The position numbers and the translations under genes were made by a program. Under the pieces are notes generated by a model. It saw only the letters and a program-made list of their open reading frames with translations. It was not told the DNA's origin and made no database searches. A stretch of DNA of 64,000 nt from Pseudohoeflea suaedae (GTDB lineage Bacteria > Pseudomonadota > Alphaproteobacteria > Rhizobiales > Rhizobiaceae): positions 310,001 to 374,000 of the forward strand of contig NZ_SMSI01000001.1 in NCBI RefSeq assembly GCF_004354915.1, read 5' to 3'. Of the stretch, positions 47,134 through 58,822 are shown piece after piece. Position 1 is the stretch's first letter, and each line of letters begins with the position of its first letter.

Positions 47134-49065
<1,932 letters not shown>

Positions 49066-49098
49066 TCATTCGAGGCATTCCTATATCTTTGCACATGG

Positions 49099-49126
49099 GG
49101 GCCGGCAGAAATGCCGGCCCTTTTTT
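49099..49126 (+). terminator. Rho-independent terminator of dnaK
   Basis: Perfect 8-bp stem GGGCCGGC/GCCGGCCC with AGAAAT loop and six T, 34 bases after the dnaK stop. Confidence 0.92.
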
Positions 49127-49265
49127 CGGCAAATCTTAATGCGGACCGCATCAGATTTGAGAGGCGCGGCACCCTGCGGCAGTTAACTGTGCTTGCAAAC
49201 GGCGATTACGGGCCCGCGCCGAGGCTGTATCATGCAGACAGGTTGATTGGCTGGGGACATCCGGC

Positions 49266-50363
49266 ATGAAAACGAATTACCGGATCTTCGGTGCATGGCG
49301 CCTCCTCGCGGCGATGCTCGTGATGGCGTATCATTTCAGTCATTACGCCGTGAATGCCGAAGTCGTCACGGCGTGGTTCGCGCACATGCTGCCCCTCCTC
49401 GACATGTTTTTCATCATGTCGGGCTTCCTCATTTTCGAACATTATCGGGACATGGACCTCAGCGGCCGCGGCAGTCTGCGCTTTCTTGGCAAGCGTCTCG
49501 CGCGGCTGTATCCGCTCCACATCATCACGCTCTCGATCTTCGTCGCCTTCGCTGTTCTGGTCCATCTGGGCGTCTTCCATTCGGAAGGCGCCCATACGCG
49601 ATACGATCTGTCGGCCCTGCCTGCCAATCTCCTGCTGGTCCAGGCATGGGGTTTTACTGACGAGCTGACCTTCAACTATGTATCCTGGTCGCTGTCGGGC
49701 GAGTGGTTCGCCTATCTGCTGTTTCCCGCGCTGCTTCTGGTCTTCCGCCGCGCCGGTCTCGCAGGACTGCTGGCCGTGCTTCTCGCGGCGATCATCGGCC
49801 TCGAATGGTCGGACCGCAACGCCCAGATCACCGAGGATTTCTGGTATGTGACGAGGGCATGGGGCGCCTATCGCGTAGGCGCCGATTTCGTGATGGGCGC
49901 AATCCTGTGCGCGATCGTACATCGGTTTCGTGCCCCGGCAGGCTCGCAGCCGATCGCCTGGGGCACGCTCGTGCTTGTCTTCTGGGCGATGTTCGCCGAT
50001 GCCGACATCTACCTCACCCTCGGGCTCTTCGCGGTTGCCATCACCTTTGCAGCCTTTGCCGACCGCACGGGCACGGACAGGACGCGCTGGCTCGAGCCGT
50101 TGATGCCGTTCGCCGCCGTGTCGTTCGGTATCTATATGTGGCACCCGGTCGTCGAGCTTTTCGCCTATTCGCTGATCTGGAAACGTCTGCTCGGCGGCGG
50201 TGACATCGTAGCCTTCTGGCTTTATATCCCGCTGCCCATGATGGCTGCCGTCGTCGTGTCGCTTGTCTCCGCCCGGTACCTCGAACGGCCGATGGGAAAG
50301 CGGATCGATCGCCTGTTCGATGCGCTTCTGGCTCCGCGCAAGGCGGCCGCACCCGGGCTCTGA
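49266..50363 (+). CDS. OafA/YrhL-type membrane acyltransferase
   Basis: A 365-residue Acyltransferase_3 protein with about ten hydrophobic segments. The first helix carries FGAWRLLAAMLVMAYHFSHY, with the family's catalytic-type His in the YHF motif; MFFIMSGFLIFEHY and RRLARLYPLHI-like GKRLARLYPLH follow, and the late segment SFGIYMWHPVVELFAY is typical. Such enzymes acetylate or succinylate sugars of polysaccharides, LPS or peptidoglycan. It sits between dnaK and dnaJ in the same orientation, an unusual place, and follows the dnaK terminator, so it must have its own promoter. The substrate is unknown. Confidence 0.9.
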   Translation: MKTNYRIFGAWRLLAAMLVMAYHFSHYAVNAEVVTAWFAHMLPLLDMFFIMSGFLIFEHYRDMDLSGRGSLRFLGKRLARLYPLHIITLSIFVAFAVLVHLGVFHSEGAHTRYDLSALPANLLLVQAWGFTDELTFNYVSWSLSGEWFAYLLFPALLLVFRRAGLAGLLAVLLAAIIGLEWSDRNAQITEDFWYVTRAWGAYRVGADFVMGAILCAIVHRFRAPAGSQPIAWGTLVLVFWAMFADADIYLTLGLFAVAITFAAFADRTGTDRTRWLEPLMPFAAVSFGIYMWHPVVELFAYSLIWKRLLGGGDIVAFWLYIPLPMMAAVVVSLVSARYLERPMGKRIDRLFDALLAPRKAAAPGL

Positions 50364-50577
50364 GACGATCTTCCGGCGGACAAGCCCCTTCAAACCTGCC
50401 TACCCACTGGAATTGCCGGCCGCGAATGACTAAATGGTCATCAGCCCGCGCATTCGGCGCATAATGTCGCAGGGATGGCGGGACAGCGACAGACATTCAC
50501 CACACCGGGCCGGATTCGAAAAGCACCGCCCGTCGACTGATCCGGCCGACGGAACGACCAAGAGAACGACGAGATAT

Positions 50578-51708
50578 ATGGCTAAGCCCGACTTTTACGA
50601 AACGCTCGGAGTATCCCGGAGCGCCGACGAAAAGGAACTGAAATCCGCGTTCCGCAAACTGGCCATGAAGTACCATCCCGATCGCAATCCCGGCGATGCG
50701 GAAGCCGAGCGCAAGTTCAAGGAAATCGGCGAGGCCTACGAGTTCCTCAAGGATCCGCAGAAGCGCGCCGCCTATGACCGTTTCGGCCATGCCGCCTTCG
50801 AACAGGGTGGCGGCGGTCCGGGCGGAATGGGCGGAGGCATGGGCGGCTTCTCCGACATTTTCGAAGATATTTTCGGCGAGATGATGGGTGGCGGGCGCTC
50901 CCGCCGTTCCGGCGGCCGCGAACGCGGCGCCGACCTGCGCTACAACATGGAAATCTCGCTCGAGGAATCCTTCTCCGGCAAGACGGCGCAGATCCGCGTA
51001 CCCACCTCGATCACCTGCGACGAGTGCTCCGGTTCGGGCGCCAGGCCCGGCAGCAAGCCCACAACATGCGCCACCTGCGGCGGCAACGGCCGGGTCCGCG
51101 CGGCTCAGGGCTTCTTCTCGATCGAACGGACCTGTCCGACCTGCCACGGTCGCGGCCAGACCATTTCCGACCCGTGCCCCAAATGCGCCGGCCAGGGCCG
51201 CGTCGTCGAGGAGCGCTCGCTCTCGGTCAATATCCCCGCGGGTATCGAGGACGGCACGCGCATCCGTCTGGCCGGCGAGGGCGAGGCGGGACTGCGCGGT
51301 GGCCCCTCGGGCGATCTCTATATTTTCCTGTCGGTCAAGCCGCACGCCTTCTTCCAGCGGGAAGGGGCGGATCTGTTCTGCACGGTCCCGATCTCGATGA
51401 CGACGGCGGCCCTGGGCGGCAAATTCGAAATTTCCACGATGGATGGCACCAAGTCGCGCGTCACCGTGCCCGAAGGCACCCAGCAGGGTCGGGAGATGCG
51501 CTTGCGCGGCAAGGGCATGCCGCTGCTCCGCTCCTCGCAGTTCGGTGATCTTTATGTGCGTATCGCCATCGAAACGCCGCAGAACCTGACCAAACGACAG
51601 AGGGAACTCCTGACCGAGTTCCAGGCTTTGTCCTCCAACGAGAACAATCCGGAATCCGCCGGCTTCTTCTCTCGGATGAAGGGTTTCTTCGACACGCTGA
51701 CGGATTGA
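50578..51708 (+). CDS. dnaJ: Molecular chaperone DnaJ
   Basis: A 376-residue class I Hsp40: J-domain with [10 protein letters not shown] (HPD), Gly-rich linker ([10 protein letters not shown]), four CxxCxGxG zinc repeats (starting [32 protein letters not shown]) and the C-terminal substrate domain. ATG 50578 begins [11 protein letters not shown] as in relatives. It is separated from dnaK by the acyltransferase gene and a terminator. I found no clear sigma-32 site in the 214 bases before it. Confidence 0.97.
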   Translation: MAKPDFYETLGVSRSADEKELKSAFRKLAMKYHPDRNPGDAEAERKFKEIGEAYEFLKDPQKRAAYDRFGHAAFEQGGGGPGGMGGGMGGFSDIFEDIFGEMMGGGRSRRSGGRERGADLRYNMEISLEESFSGKTAQIRVPTSITCDECSGSGARPGSKPTTCATCGGNGRVRAAQGFFSIERTCPTCHGRGQTISDPCPKCAGQGRVVEERSLSVNIPAGIEDGTRIRLAGEGEAGLRGGPSGDLYIFLSVKPHAFFQREGADLFCTVPISMTTAALGGKFEISTMDGTKSRVTVPEGTQQGREMRLRGKGMPLLRSSQFGDLYVRIAIETPQNLTKRQRELLTEFQALSSNENNPESAGFFSRMKGFFDTLTD

Positions 51709-51793
51709 TGTTCGTCGGGTGTCGTTAAGACAGGCAGGTGCATTCGGAGCCGGCCTGTGCAAGACTGGATAAATGCGGCGAAGGGAGACAGCA

Positions 51794-52393
51794 TTGAAGA
51801 ACAACATTTCGGACCGGTTGGTGCGCAAGTTCGACACTGAATTGAAGTTCTTCAGGGGATGGCTCGACGGGCCGAAGGCCGTTGGCGCGATCATGCCCAC
51901 CTCGCAATTCGCCGCCCGCTCCATGGCAAGCGTCATCGATCCGGATTCCGGCCTTCGGGTGCTCGAACTCGGCCCCGGTACCGGCGCCATTACCCGCGCC
52001 ATCCTCGAGCGCATACCGCCCGAAAAGCTGACATCCATCGAATATTCGCAGGATTTCTACGAGCATCTGCGCAATGAATATCCTGGCGTCGATATTCGCC
52101 TGGGTGATGCCTTCGACCTCGATACGACGCTCGGCGATAACGGCGAGACGCAGTTCGATTGCGTCATCTCTGCCGTGCCGCTGCTGAATTTTCCCATGGC
52201 GAAGCGGATCGCGTTCATCGACAGCCTGCTGAACCGGCTGCCCAAGGGACGCCCGGTGATCCAGATTTCCTATGGCCCGGTTTCTCCGGTCGCCATCAGG
52301 GACACGCACATCTCGTCGACCCCGCATGATTTCATTCTCCGCAACCTCCCGCCGGCAAGGCTCTGGGCCTATCGCCGGGCGCCGTTGACCTGA
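51794..52393 (+). CDS. pmtA: Phospholipid N-methyltransferase
   Basis: About 199 residues: the SAM-binding motif VLELGPGTGAITRAIL lies near residue 57, preceded by FRGWLDGPKAVGAIMPTS, the block typical of rhizobial PmtA. PmtA methylates phosphatidylethanolamine to phosphatidylcholine. TTG 51794 is preferred: AAGGGAG lies seven bases upstream and the length equals Sinorhizobium PmtA; ATG 51773 in frame is the alternative. The C-terminus (RNLPPARLWAYRR) is typical. The gene may share a transcript with the next, which begins 20 bases later. Confidence 0.85.
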   Translation: MKNNISDRLVRKFDTELKFFRGWLDGPKAVGAIMPTSQFAARSMASVIDPDSGLRVLELGPGTGAITRAILERIPPEKLTSIEYSQDFYEHLRNEYPGVDIRLGDAFDLDTTLGDNGETQFDCVISAVPLLNFPMAKRIAFIDSLLNRLPKGRPVIQISYGPVSPVAIRDTHISSTPHDFILRNLPPARLWAYRRAPLT

Positions 52394-52412
52394 CCGGCGA
52401 GCGACCGGTGCG

Positions 52413-52988
52413 GTGTTGAGCGTTCTCGCGGATATCGGCCCGAAGATCCTGGTCTTGTCCGCGGGCGGGGCGTCCGGCGCGGGCCCGACCCTTGCGCGCA
52501 TCGTCTCGCGATCCCTTGCGAATGCAGATGCCGACGTGACCCATATCGCGCTGGCGGATTACCCGATGCCGCTGCTTGCATCCGGACCCGGCGGGAATGC
52601 TTCGGTTCTCCCCGACAATGCGAGGAAGATCGCGCGGCATCTCGCCATGCATGACGGCGTGCTGCTGATCTCGGGTGAGGTGAATGCCTCGCTGCCGGCT
52701 GCCGTCAAGAACATGATCGACTGGGTATCGCTGGTGCCGGGCGCGCCGTGGAACGGGCCACCGGTCGTGCTGGCCACACTGACCGGAAAGACGGGTGGTC
52801 AGACCGCGGTCGGCGATCATTTGCGAACGGTTCTGGAGGCCGCAGGCGTCCGCGACATTCCCGGCACATTCGTCTTCCGCACCGCCGAACTCGAAGCCGC
52901 GGGCGAGGGGGAGGGCATGGTTTCGATCCGGATCCGTGCCGTCACGGACATGTTGCTGCGCGCGATACCGCGTCAGCTTCCGGTATGA
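52413..52988 (+). CDS. NADPH-dependent FMN reductase-like flavoprotein
   Basis: A 191-residue flavodoxin-like protein (NADPH-dependent FMN reductase family). The visible marks are ILVLSAGGASGAGPTLA at the N-terminus, GVLLISGEVNASLPAAVKNMIDW (the flavin-contacting segment, usually EYNxSxPxxLKNxIDW) and LTGKTGG. It likely reduces quinones, azo compounds or flavin. The E-Y of the usual EYN motif reads EVN here. Start GTG 52413. Substrate unknown. Confidence 0.8.
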   Translation: MLSVLADIGPKILVLSAGGASGAGPTLARIVSRSLANADADVTHIALADYPMPLLASGPGGNASVLPDNARKIARHLAMHDGVLLISGEVNASLPAAVKNMIDWVSLVPGAPWNGPPVVLATLTGKTGGQTAVGDHLRTVLEAAGVRDIPGTFVFRTAELEAAGEGEGMVSIRIRAVTDMLLRAIPRQLPV

Positions 52989-53135
52989 GTGCCCGCGTCC
53001 GGCAATTCCCTCCCGGACCGGCGAAAAACCCCATGCAAACTCTCGACTTGCCGCGTCAAAGCGGCTAACCGGTTGTGCGGATATGACGTGCGCGCCCGGG
53101 CGCCCGCGCGGCAGCACGGCTGAAGGAGAGTTTCG

Positions 53136-53861
53136 ATGACTGACGGTGTCGCGCAATCGCTGCAGCCGGCGACAGGACAGGCGGATGACCGGCTGATCGT
53201 CGCCCTCGACCTGCCTAATGTCGCGCAAGCGCAAGACCTCGTCACCAAGCTCGGCTCTTCTGTCTCCTTCTACAAGATCGGCTACCAGCTCGCATTCGCC
53301 GGCGGCCTCGAACTGGCCCGCGATCTCAAGGCGGAAGGCAAGCACGTCTTCCTCGACATGAAACTTCTCGACATCGACAATACGGTTGCAAAGGGCGTCG
53401 AGAACGTCTGTGCGATGGGTGTCGACATGCTGACCCTCCATGCCTATCCCAAGGCGATGCGCGCTGCCGTCGAGGCCGCGCGAGGCTCGTCGCTCTGCCT
53501 CCTCGGCGTGACGGTGCTCACCTCGATGGACGAGGCCGACCTCGTTGATGCGGGATACGAGTACGACCCCTACACGCTTGTGCTGCGCCGCGCCGAACAG
53601 GCCGCAACGGCCGGCATGGGCGGCATCGTCTGCTCCGCCAACGAGGCGGCCGCCGTGCGCAAGGTGATCGGCCCTGCCATGAACATCGTCACTCCGGGCA
53701 TCCGGCCCGCGGGTGCCGCAGCGGGCGACCAGAAGCGCGTCATGACGCCATCCGACGCACTTGCCGCCGGTGCCACCCATCTCGTCGTCGGCCGGCCGAT
53801 TTCGGCAGCCGCCGACCCGGTTGCAGCCGCAACCGCAATCGTTACTGAAATGAACGCCTGA
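53136..53861 (+). CDS. pyrF: Orotidine 5'-phosphate decarboxylase
   Basis: A 241-residue TIM-barrel enzyme that makes UMP. The catalytic array is in [14 protein letters not shown] (DxKxxDI). The N-terminal VALDLPN and the C-terminal TPGIRP and VVGRPIS phosphate-binding segments are present. GAAGGAGAG precedes the ATG. It is followed 18 bases later by the DUF1330 gene. Confidence 0.96.
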   Translation: MTDGVAQSLQPATGQADDRLIVALDLPNVAQAQDLVTKLGSSVSFYKIGYQLAFAGGLELARDLKAEGKHVFLDMKLLDIDNTVAKGVENVCAMGVDMLTLHAYPKAMRAAVEAARGSSLCLLGVTVLTSMDEADLVDAGYEYDPYTLVLRRAEQAATAGMGGIVCSANEAAAVRKVIGPAMNIVTPGIRPAGAAAGDQKRVMTPSDALAAGATHLVVGRPISAAADPVAAATAIVTEMNA

Positions 53862-53879
53862 GCGGCAGGGAGAAGAGAC

Positions 53880-54170
53880 ATGGCCAAGGGTTACTGGATC
53901 GCGCGGATGGACACTTCCGACCCCGAGACCTACAAGCAGTATGTGGCGACCGCGACGCCGGCCTACGAGGAATACGGCGCGAAATTTCTCGTCCGTGGCG
54001 GCGAGTTCGAGGAAGTCGAGGGCAAGGCGCGCGGCCGCAACGTTGTGATCGAGTTTCCGACCTACGAGGCGGCCCTTGCGTGCTATAATTCAGACACCTA
54101 TCAGAAGGCCCGGGCCATTCGCCAGAAGATCGCCATAGGCGAGGTGATCGTCGTCAAGGGTTACGAATAA
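53880..54170 (+). CDS. DUF1330 domain protein
   Basis: A 96-residue protein that is a single DUF1330 domain, a ferredoxin-like dimeric alpha/beta barrel fold: KGYWIARMDTSDPETYKQYV at the N-terminus and GRNVVIEFPTYEAALACYNS in the middle are typical. The biochemical role is unknown. It lies directly after pyrF with GGGAGAAG before the ATG, and is probably co-transcribed with it. Confidence 0.88.
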   Translation: MAKGYWIARMDTSDPETYKQYVATATPAYEEYGAKFLVRGGEFEEVEGKARGRNVVIEFPTYEAALACYNSDTYQKARAIRQKIAIGEVIVVKGYE

Positions 54171-54216
54171 GGGGCCTCTGCCCCGGCAAACGGATTTCAT
54201 TCAGGGAAGCGACAAG

Positions 54217-55197
54217 ATGGAAACGATGCAACTCCCCCAGCTGGTGACCATTTTCGGCGGCTCCGGTTTTGTCGGACGCCACATCGTGCGGGCTCTGGCC
54301 AAGCGCGGCTACCGCGTCCGGGTGGCGACCCGGCGTCCGGATCTGGCGTTCCATCTCCAGCCGCTCGGCAATGTCGGCCAGATCATGCCGGTCCAGGCCA
54401 ATCTGCGTTATCGCGATTCCGTCGATGCAGCCGTGGCCGGCGCCGACCATGTGATCAACTGCGTCGGCATCCTTTCCGAGAGCGGCCGCAACACGTTTGA
54501 TGCCGTGCAGGATTTCGGTGCGCGGGCAATTGCCGAAGCTGCCCGGGCGGCCGGCGCGACGCTCACCCACATCTCGGCCATCGGCGCGGATGCGGAGTCC
54601 GAATCCGGCTATGCGCGCACCAAGGGTCTTGCCGAGAACGCAATTCGCAAGATCAAGCCCGATGCCGTGATCCTGCGTCCTTCCGTCGTGTTCGGCCCCG
54701 AGGATGATTTCTTCAATCGCTTCGCCGAGATGGCCCGCTTCTCGCCGGTCCTGCCGCTCATCGGCGGCGGCCATACCAGGTTCCAGCCGGTCTATGTCGG
54801 CGACGTCGCCGAAATGGCCGCCCGCAGCGTCGACGGCCTCCTGAGCGCAGGCACCACCTACGAACTCGGCGGTCCGGAAGTGCTGACTTTCCGCGAATGC
54901 CTCGAAGAAATGCTCGACGTCATCCATCGCCAGCGCGGCTTCGTGACGCTTCCCTGGGGCCTGGCGTCGTTCATCGGTTCGGTCGCCGGCCTGATCCCCT
55001 TCATAAATCCGCCGATTACCGCCGATCAGGTGATCAACCTGAAGGCCGACAATGTGGTCTCCAAGGATGCCGTCGACGAAGGCCGGACGCTGAAGGGCCA
55101 GAACATTCGCGCCACCTCCATCGAAGCGATCCTGCCGTCCTATCTCGTGCGTTACCGTCCGCACGGCCAGTATTCGAGGGCAGGCAAGAGCGCCTGA
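54217..55197 (+). CDS. NDUFA9-like atypical SDR (complex I-associated)
   Basis: A 326-residue NAD(P)-binding protein. The Rossmann motif is VTIFGGSGFVGRHIV at residues 9-23; ATRRPD follows; there is no YxxxK pair of classical SDRs, though a Tyr occurs in SGYARTKGLAE. It matches the complex I NDUFA9 subunit family common in Alphaproteobacteria; a direct role in NADH dehydrogenase is not shown for the bacterial proteins. The C-terminal hydrophobic segment (LASFIGSVAGLIPFINPP) is typical. Confidence 0.88.
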   Translation: METMQLPQLVTIFGGSGFVGRHIVRALAKRGYRVRVATRRPDLAFHLQPLGNVGQIMPVQANLRYRDSVDAAVAGADHVINCVGILSESGRNTFDAVQDFGARAIAEAARAAGATLTHISAIGADAESESGYARTKGLAENAIRKIKPDAVILRPSVVFGPEDDFFNRFAEMARFSPVLPLIGGGHTRFQPVYVGDVAEMAARSVDGLLSAGTTYELGGPEVLTFRECLEEMLDVIHRQRGFVTLPWGLASFIGSVAGLIPFINPPITADQVINLKADNVVSKDAVDEGRTLKGQNIRATSIEAILPSYLVRYRPHGQYSRAGKSA

Positions 55198-55216
55198 CCT
55201 CCGGCAGGGCCGCCGG

Positions 55217-55978
55217 ATGATCGAGGCAGGGCTGATCGCACTGCTCCCCGACGGCGTCGGCCCTTTCGGCGCAGGCATTCTTGTGCTTGCGAGCTTCTTC
55301 ACATCGGCATTGACGGCCTCCGCGGGTGTCGGCGGCGGCCTGGCGCTTCTCGGCCTGATGACCTACATCGTGCCGATCACCGCGCTCATACCCGTGCACG
55401 GCGTGGTCCAGCTCGGCTCGAATGCGGGGCGCTCCTTCCTGATGCGCGCCCATATCGCCTGGGCGTGCCTGCTTGCGTTTCTCGTCGGTGCCGTGCCGGG
55501 AGCCGTTCTCGGCCGTTTCGCCGTCGGCGTGCTGCCCGAAACGGCGATGCAAACACTGCTCGGCGTCTTCATTCTGGTGCTGACATGGGTGCGGCTGCCG
55601 AAGATGGAGGGGATATCGGGCAAGGGCTTCGCGGTCACCGGCTTCATCACCACCGCGATGACGATGGTCTTCGGCGCGACCGGGCCATTCAACGCCGTCG
55701 TGCTCTCAAAGGCGTTTGCCGACCGTCTGACCCTGGTTGCCACGATGGCTTCGGTCATGACGGCCCAGCATCTGGTCAAGATCGTCGTGTTCGCGATTGC
55801 CGGTTTCGCCTTTGCCGACTGGGCGCCGCTTCTGATCGCCATGATGGCCACCGGCTTCGCCGGCACCTGGGCCGGACGTCACCTGCTCGTGAAGATGTCC
55901 GAGGAGCGCTTTCGGCTCGTCTTCAATATCGGCCTGTCGCTGCTGGCGCTCGATCTGATCCGGCGTTCGCTGGGCTGA
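55217..55978 (+). CDS. TSUP (TauE/SafE) family permease
   Basis: A 253-residue membrane protein with about eight hydrophobic segments and the internal duplication of TSUP permeases: SALTASAGVGGGLALLGLM in the first half and MTMVFGATGPFNAVVLSKAF in the second. Members export sulphite, sulphonates or related anions; the substrate here is unknown. It starts 19 bases after the NDUFA9-like gene and converges on uppP. Confidence 0.88.
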   Translation: MIEAGLIALLPDGVGPFGAGILVLASFFTSALTASAGVGGGLALLGLMTYIVPITALIPVHGVVQLGSNAGRSFLMRAHIAWACLLAFLVGAVPGAVLGRFAVGVLPETAMQTLLGVFILVLTWVRLPKMEGISGKGFAVTGFITTAMTMVFGATGPFNAVVLSKAFADRLTLVATMASVMTAQHLVKIVVFAIAGFAFADWAPLLIAMMATGFAGTWAGRHLLVKMSEERFRLVFNIGLSLLALDLIRRSLG

Positions 55979-55982
55979 GAGA

Positions 55983-56789
55983 TCAGCCCACCAGCCAGAG
56001 GCCGATCAGCCCTGCCGTACCGACCGCGATGCGCCACCAGGCAAACGGCGTGAAGCCGTGGCGCGACACGAAGTCGAGAAGCCCGCGCACCACGAAGACG
56101 CCGGCAATGAAGGCGACGATGAAGCCGATCACGATGGCGGTGATGTCGTCCTGACCGAGATACTGGTAGTTCTTGTAGAGGTCGTAGGCGAATGCGCCGG
56201 CCATGGTCGGCATGGCGAGGAAGAACGAGAATTCCGCCGCCGAGCGCTTGTCCGCGCCGAGAAGCAGCGCGCCGACGATCGTCGCGCCGGATCGCGAGGT
56301 GCCGGGAACCATGGCGAGGCACTGGAAGAAACCGATCGCGAGGGCCAGCCACAGCGGATATTCCATCACGTCCGTATAGCGCGGCTTCAGCGCCATGCGA
56401 TCGACCGCCATCAGGATCACGCCGCCGACGATCAGTACGATGCAGATCAGCGCCGGGCTTTCGAACAGCACCGACTTGATGAAGTCGTGGGCCAGCGCAC
56501 CGATCACGGCGGCGGGCAGAAAGGCGAGCAGAATGGCTCCGACGAACTTCCGCGCCTTCGGGTCGCTGGGCAGAGCCTTGGCGATATTGAGGAGCCGGAC
56601 GAAATAGACCGACAGGATCGCCAGGATCGCGCCGAGCTGGATCAGCACCTCGAAGGAGTTGCCGGGAGACTTGAAACCGAGGAAATGGCCTGCGAGAAGC
56701 AGATGCGCCGTGGACGAGACCGGTATGAACTCTGTGAGACCTTCGATGAAGCCGAGAAAGGCAGGTTCAATGAGGCTCGCATCGGCCAT
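55983..56789 (-). CDS. uppP: Undecaprenyl-diphosphatase
   Basis: A 268-residue membrane enzyme with [15 protein letters not shown] near residue 15 (the acidic catalytic motif) and the second motif [12 protein letters not shown]. It recycles undecaprenyl pyrophosphate to the monophosphate carrier for peptidoglycan and polysaccharide synthesis; overproduction gives bacitracin resistance. It is divergent from the GST gene and overlaps nothing. Confidence 0.95.
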   Translation of the reverse strand: MADASLIEPAFLGFIEGLTEFIPVSSTAHLLLAGHFLGFKSPGNSFEVLIQLGAILAILSVYFVRLLNIAKALPSDPKARKFVGAILLAFLPAAVIGALAHDFIKSVLFESPALICIVLIVGGVILMAVDRMALKPRYTDVMEYPLWLALAIGFFQCLAMVPGTSRSGATIVGALLLGADKRSAAEFSFFLAMPTMAGAFAYDLYKNYQYLGQDDITAIVIGFIVAFIAGVFVVRGLLDFVSRHGFTPFAWWRIAVGTAGLIGLWLVG

Positions 56790-56948
56790 GAGGCATCTCC
56801 GATCGACAAAATTCCGCCGTGCTGGGGGAACATGTTTGAGTATATGGTGATTCGCTTGTCATCACCGGCCAATCCCTATAGCTCTAAACGCAGAGATGTG
56901 ACCAGACCGCCCATCGTCATGTCCCAAATCATTGAGTAGCAATCGCAG

Positions 56949-57641
56949 ATGCCCGTTCTGTACCACCATCCCGTTTCCGCCGGATCCCGCTTCATTCGTC
57001 TCGCAATCGGCGAGATAGGCTATGATTGCGAGATGCTCGAGGAGCTCTACTGGGAGCGCCGCCCGGACTTCCTGCGGCTCAATCCGGCCGGCCTGCCCCC
57101 GGTCCTCGTCACCGAGAACACCTATGCGATTTGCGGGCCGACGGTGATTGCCGAATATCTCGACGAGACCCATGGCGTGCTCAAGCGCGACAAGCGCCTG
57201 ATGCCGGAACAGCCCTATGCGCGGGCCGAATCGCGCCGGCTTGTCTCCTGGTTCCTCGACAAGATGGACCATGACGTCACCACCCCGCTGGTCCGCGAGC
57301 GGATGCTCAAGCCGCAGATGCCGATCACCATGGGCGGCGGCTCGCCCGATTCGAAGATCCTGCGTGCCGCGCGGGCCAATATCCGCCAGCACATGAAGTA
57401 TCTTTCCTGGCTTGCCGGTACCCGGCCCTGGCTTGCCGGCGACAAGTTCACCTATGCCGACCTGGCGGCTGCGTCGGCTGTGTCCGTGCTCGATTATCTC
57501 GGCGAAATCGAATGGGCAAACTACCCGCACGCCAAGGAATGGTACCAGCGCATCAAGTCGCGTCCCGCCTTCCGTCCGCTGCTGGCCGATCGCGTCCGCG
57601 CGCTGGCGCCCGTCGCCCATTATGCGGATCTTGACTTCTAG
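56949..57641 (+). CDS. Glutathione S-transferase family protein
   Basis: A 230-residue GST: an N-terminal thioredoxin-like domain (LYHHPVSAGSRFIRLAIGEIG; GPTVIAEYLDE) and a C-terminal helical domain (WLAGDKFTYADLAAASAVSVLDYL). Ser at SAGS may be the catalytic residue. It sits two bases before queG, in the GST-queG-epimerase order known in rhizobia, so the three genes form an operon. The substrate is unknown. Confidence 0.9.
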   Translation: MPVLYHHPVSAGSRFIRLAIGEIGYDCEMLEELYWERRPDFLRLNPAGLPPVLVTENTYAICGPTVIAEYLDETHGVLKRDKRLMPEQPYARAESRRLVSWFLDKMDHDVTTPLVRERMLKPQMPITMGGGSPDSKILRAARANIRQHMKYLSWLAGTRPWLAGDKFTYADLAAASAVSVLDYLGEIEWANYPHAKEWYQRIKSRPAFRPLLADRVRALAPVAHYADLDF

Positions 57642-57643
57642 CC

Positions 57644-58822
57644 GTGGCGGCAGAGGCGGACATACCTGGCCTGCCGCGAACCATCGATCCTGCGCGACTG
57701 AACCGGTTCCTCGCCGCCGAAGCGGCCCGGCTTGGCTTTTCGGCTCATGGCGTCGCCGATCCCTCCCGGCTGACAAAGACAGATAGCCGGCTAAGGGAAT
57801 TTCTCGCGCTCGGCCGCCACGGATCCATGGAGTGGCTTGCCGACAGGGCGGACGAACGTGCCAATCCGCGAAATCTCTGGCCCGAGGTCCGCTCCGTCGT
57901 CATGCTGGGGATGAACTACGGGCCGCAGGGCGATCCGCTCGAGCTTCTCGGGCGCAAGGACCGGGCGGCGATTTCGGTCTACGCCCGCAACCGCGATTAC
58001 CACGATCTCATCAAGGGTCGGCTCAAGGAATTCGCCGGCCGGCTGGTCGCCCGTTTCGGCGGCGACGTGAAGGTTTTCGTCGATACGGCGCCGGTGATGG
58101 AAAAGCCGCTGGCGGAGCTTGCGGGGCTGGGCTGGCAGGGCAAGCATACCAATCTCGTAAGCCGCGACTGCGGCTCCTGGCTTTTCCTCGGCGCGATCTT
58201 TTCGACCCTGGAACTCCCGGCGGATATGCCGGAAAAGGATCATTGCGGGTCCTGCCGTGCCTGCCTCGACATCTGCCCGACAAACGCCTTCCCCGCAGCC
58301 TACCAGCTCGATGCGAGGCGCTGTATCTCCTATCTCACGATCGAGGCGAAGGAGCAGGTGCCGCACGAATTCCGGCGCGCCATGGGCAACCGCATCTATG
58401 GTTGTGACGATTGTCTCGCCGCCTGTCCCTGGAACAAGTTCGCCGGGCAGACGAACGAGGCCAAGCTTGCCGCGCGGCACGATCTCGAAGCTCCGCCGCT
58501 GGCCGAGCTTCTGGCGCTGGACGACGCATCGTTCCGGTCCTTCTTTTCAGGCTCGCCGATCAAGCGGATCGGTCGCGACCGCTTCATTCGCAACGTGCTG
58601 ATCGCGGCAGGCAACAGCGGGCAACATGCGCTCGTCGAACCCGTCAGGGCTCATCTTTCCGATCCCAGCCCGCTGGTGCGCGGCATGGCTGTCTGGGCGC
58701 TTTCCAGGCTTCTGCCGCACCATGAATTCGCAACGCTCGCCGAAGCTGCGGTGAACGAAACCGAGCCCGAAATTGCCGCCGAATGGCGTGCCGGTCTCGA
58801 ACCCACAGGACGACCGCAATGA
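57644..58822 (+). CDS. queG: Epoxyqueuosine reductase
   Basis: A 392-residue cobalamin- and iron-sulphur-dependent enzyme for the last step of queuosine synthesis in tRNA. Two ferredoxin-type motifs are visible, CGSCRACLDICPTNAF and GCDDCLAACPWNKF, after the cobalamin-binding domain (VVMLGMNYGP, KVFVDTAPVMEKPLAELAG). The C-terminal 80 residues carry a HEAT-like repeat (LVEPVRAHLSDPSPLVRGMAVWAL). Start GTG 57644. Its end overlaps the next gene by four bases (ATGA). Confidence 0.95.
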   Translation: MAAEADIPGLPRTIDPARLNRFLAAEAARLGFSAHGVADPSRLTKTDSRLREFLALGRHGSMEWLADRADERANPRNLWPEVRSVVMLGMNYGPQGDPLELLGRKDRAAISVYARNRDYHDLIKGRLKEFAGRLVARFGGDVKVFVDTAPVMEKPLAELAGLGWQGKHTNLVSRDCGSWLFLGAIFSTLELPADMPEKDHCGSCRACLDICPTNAFPAAYQLDARRCISYLTIEAKEQVPHEFRRAMGNRIYGCDDCLAACPWNKFAGQTNEAKLAARHDLEAPPLAELLALDDASFRSFFSGSPIKRIGRDRFIRNVLIAAGNSGQHALVEPVRAHLSDPSPLVRGMAVWALSRLLPHHEFATLAEAAVNETEPEIAAEWRAGLEPTGRPQ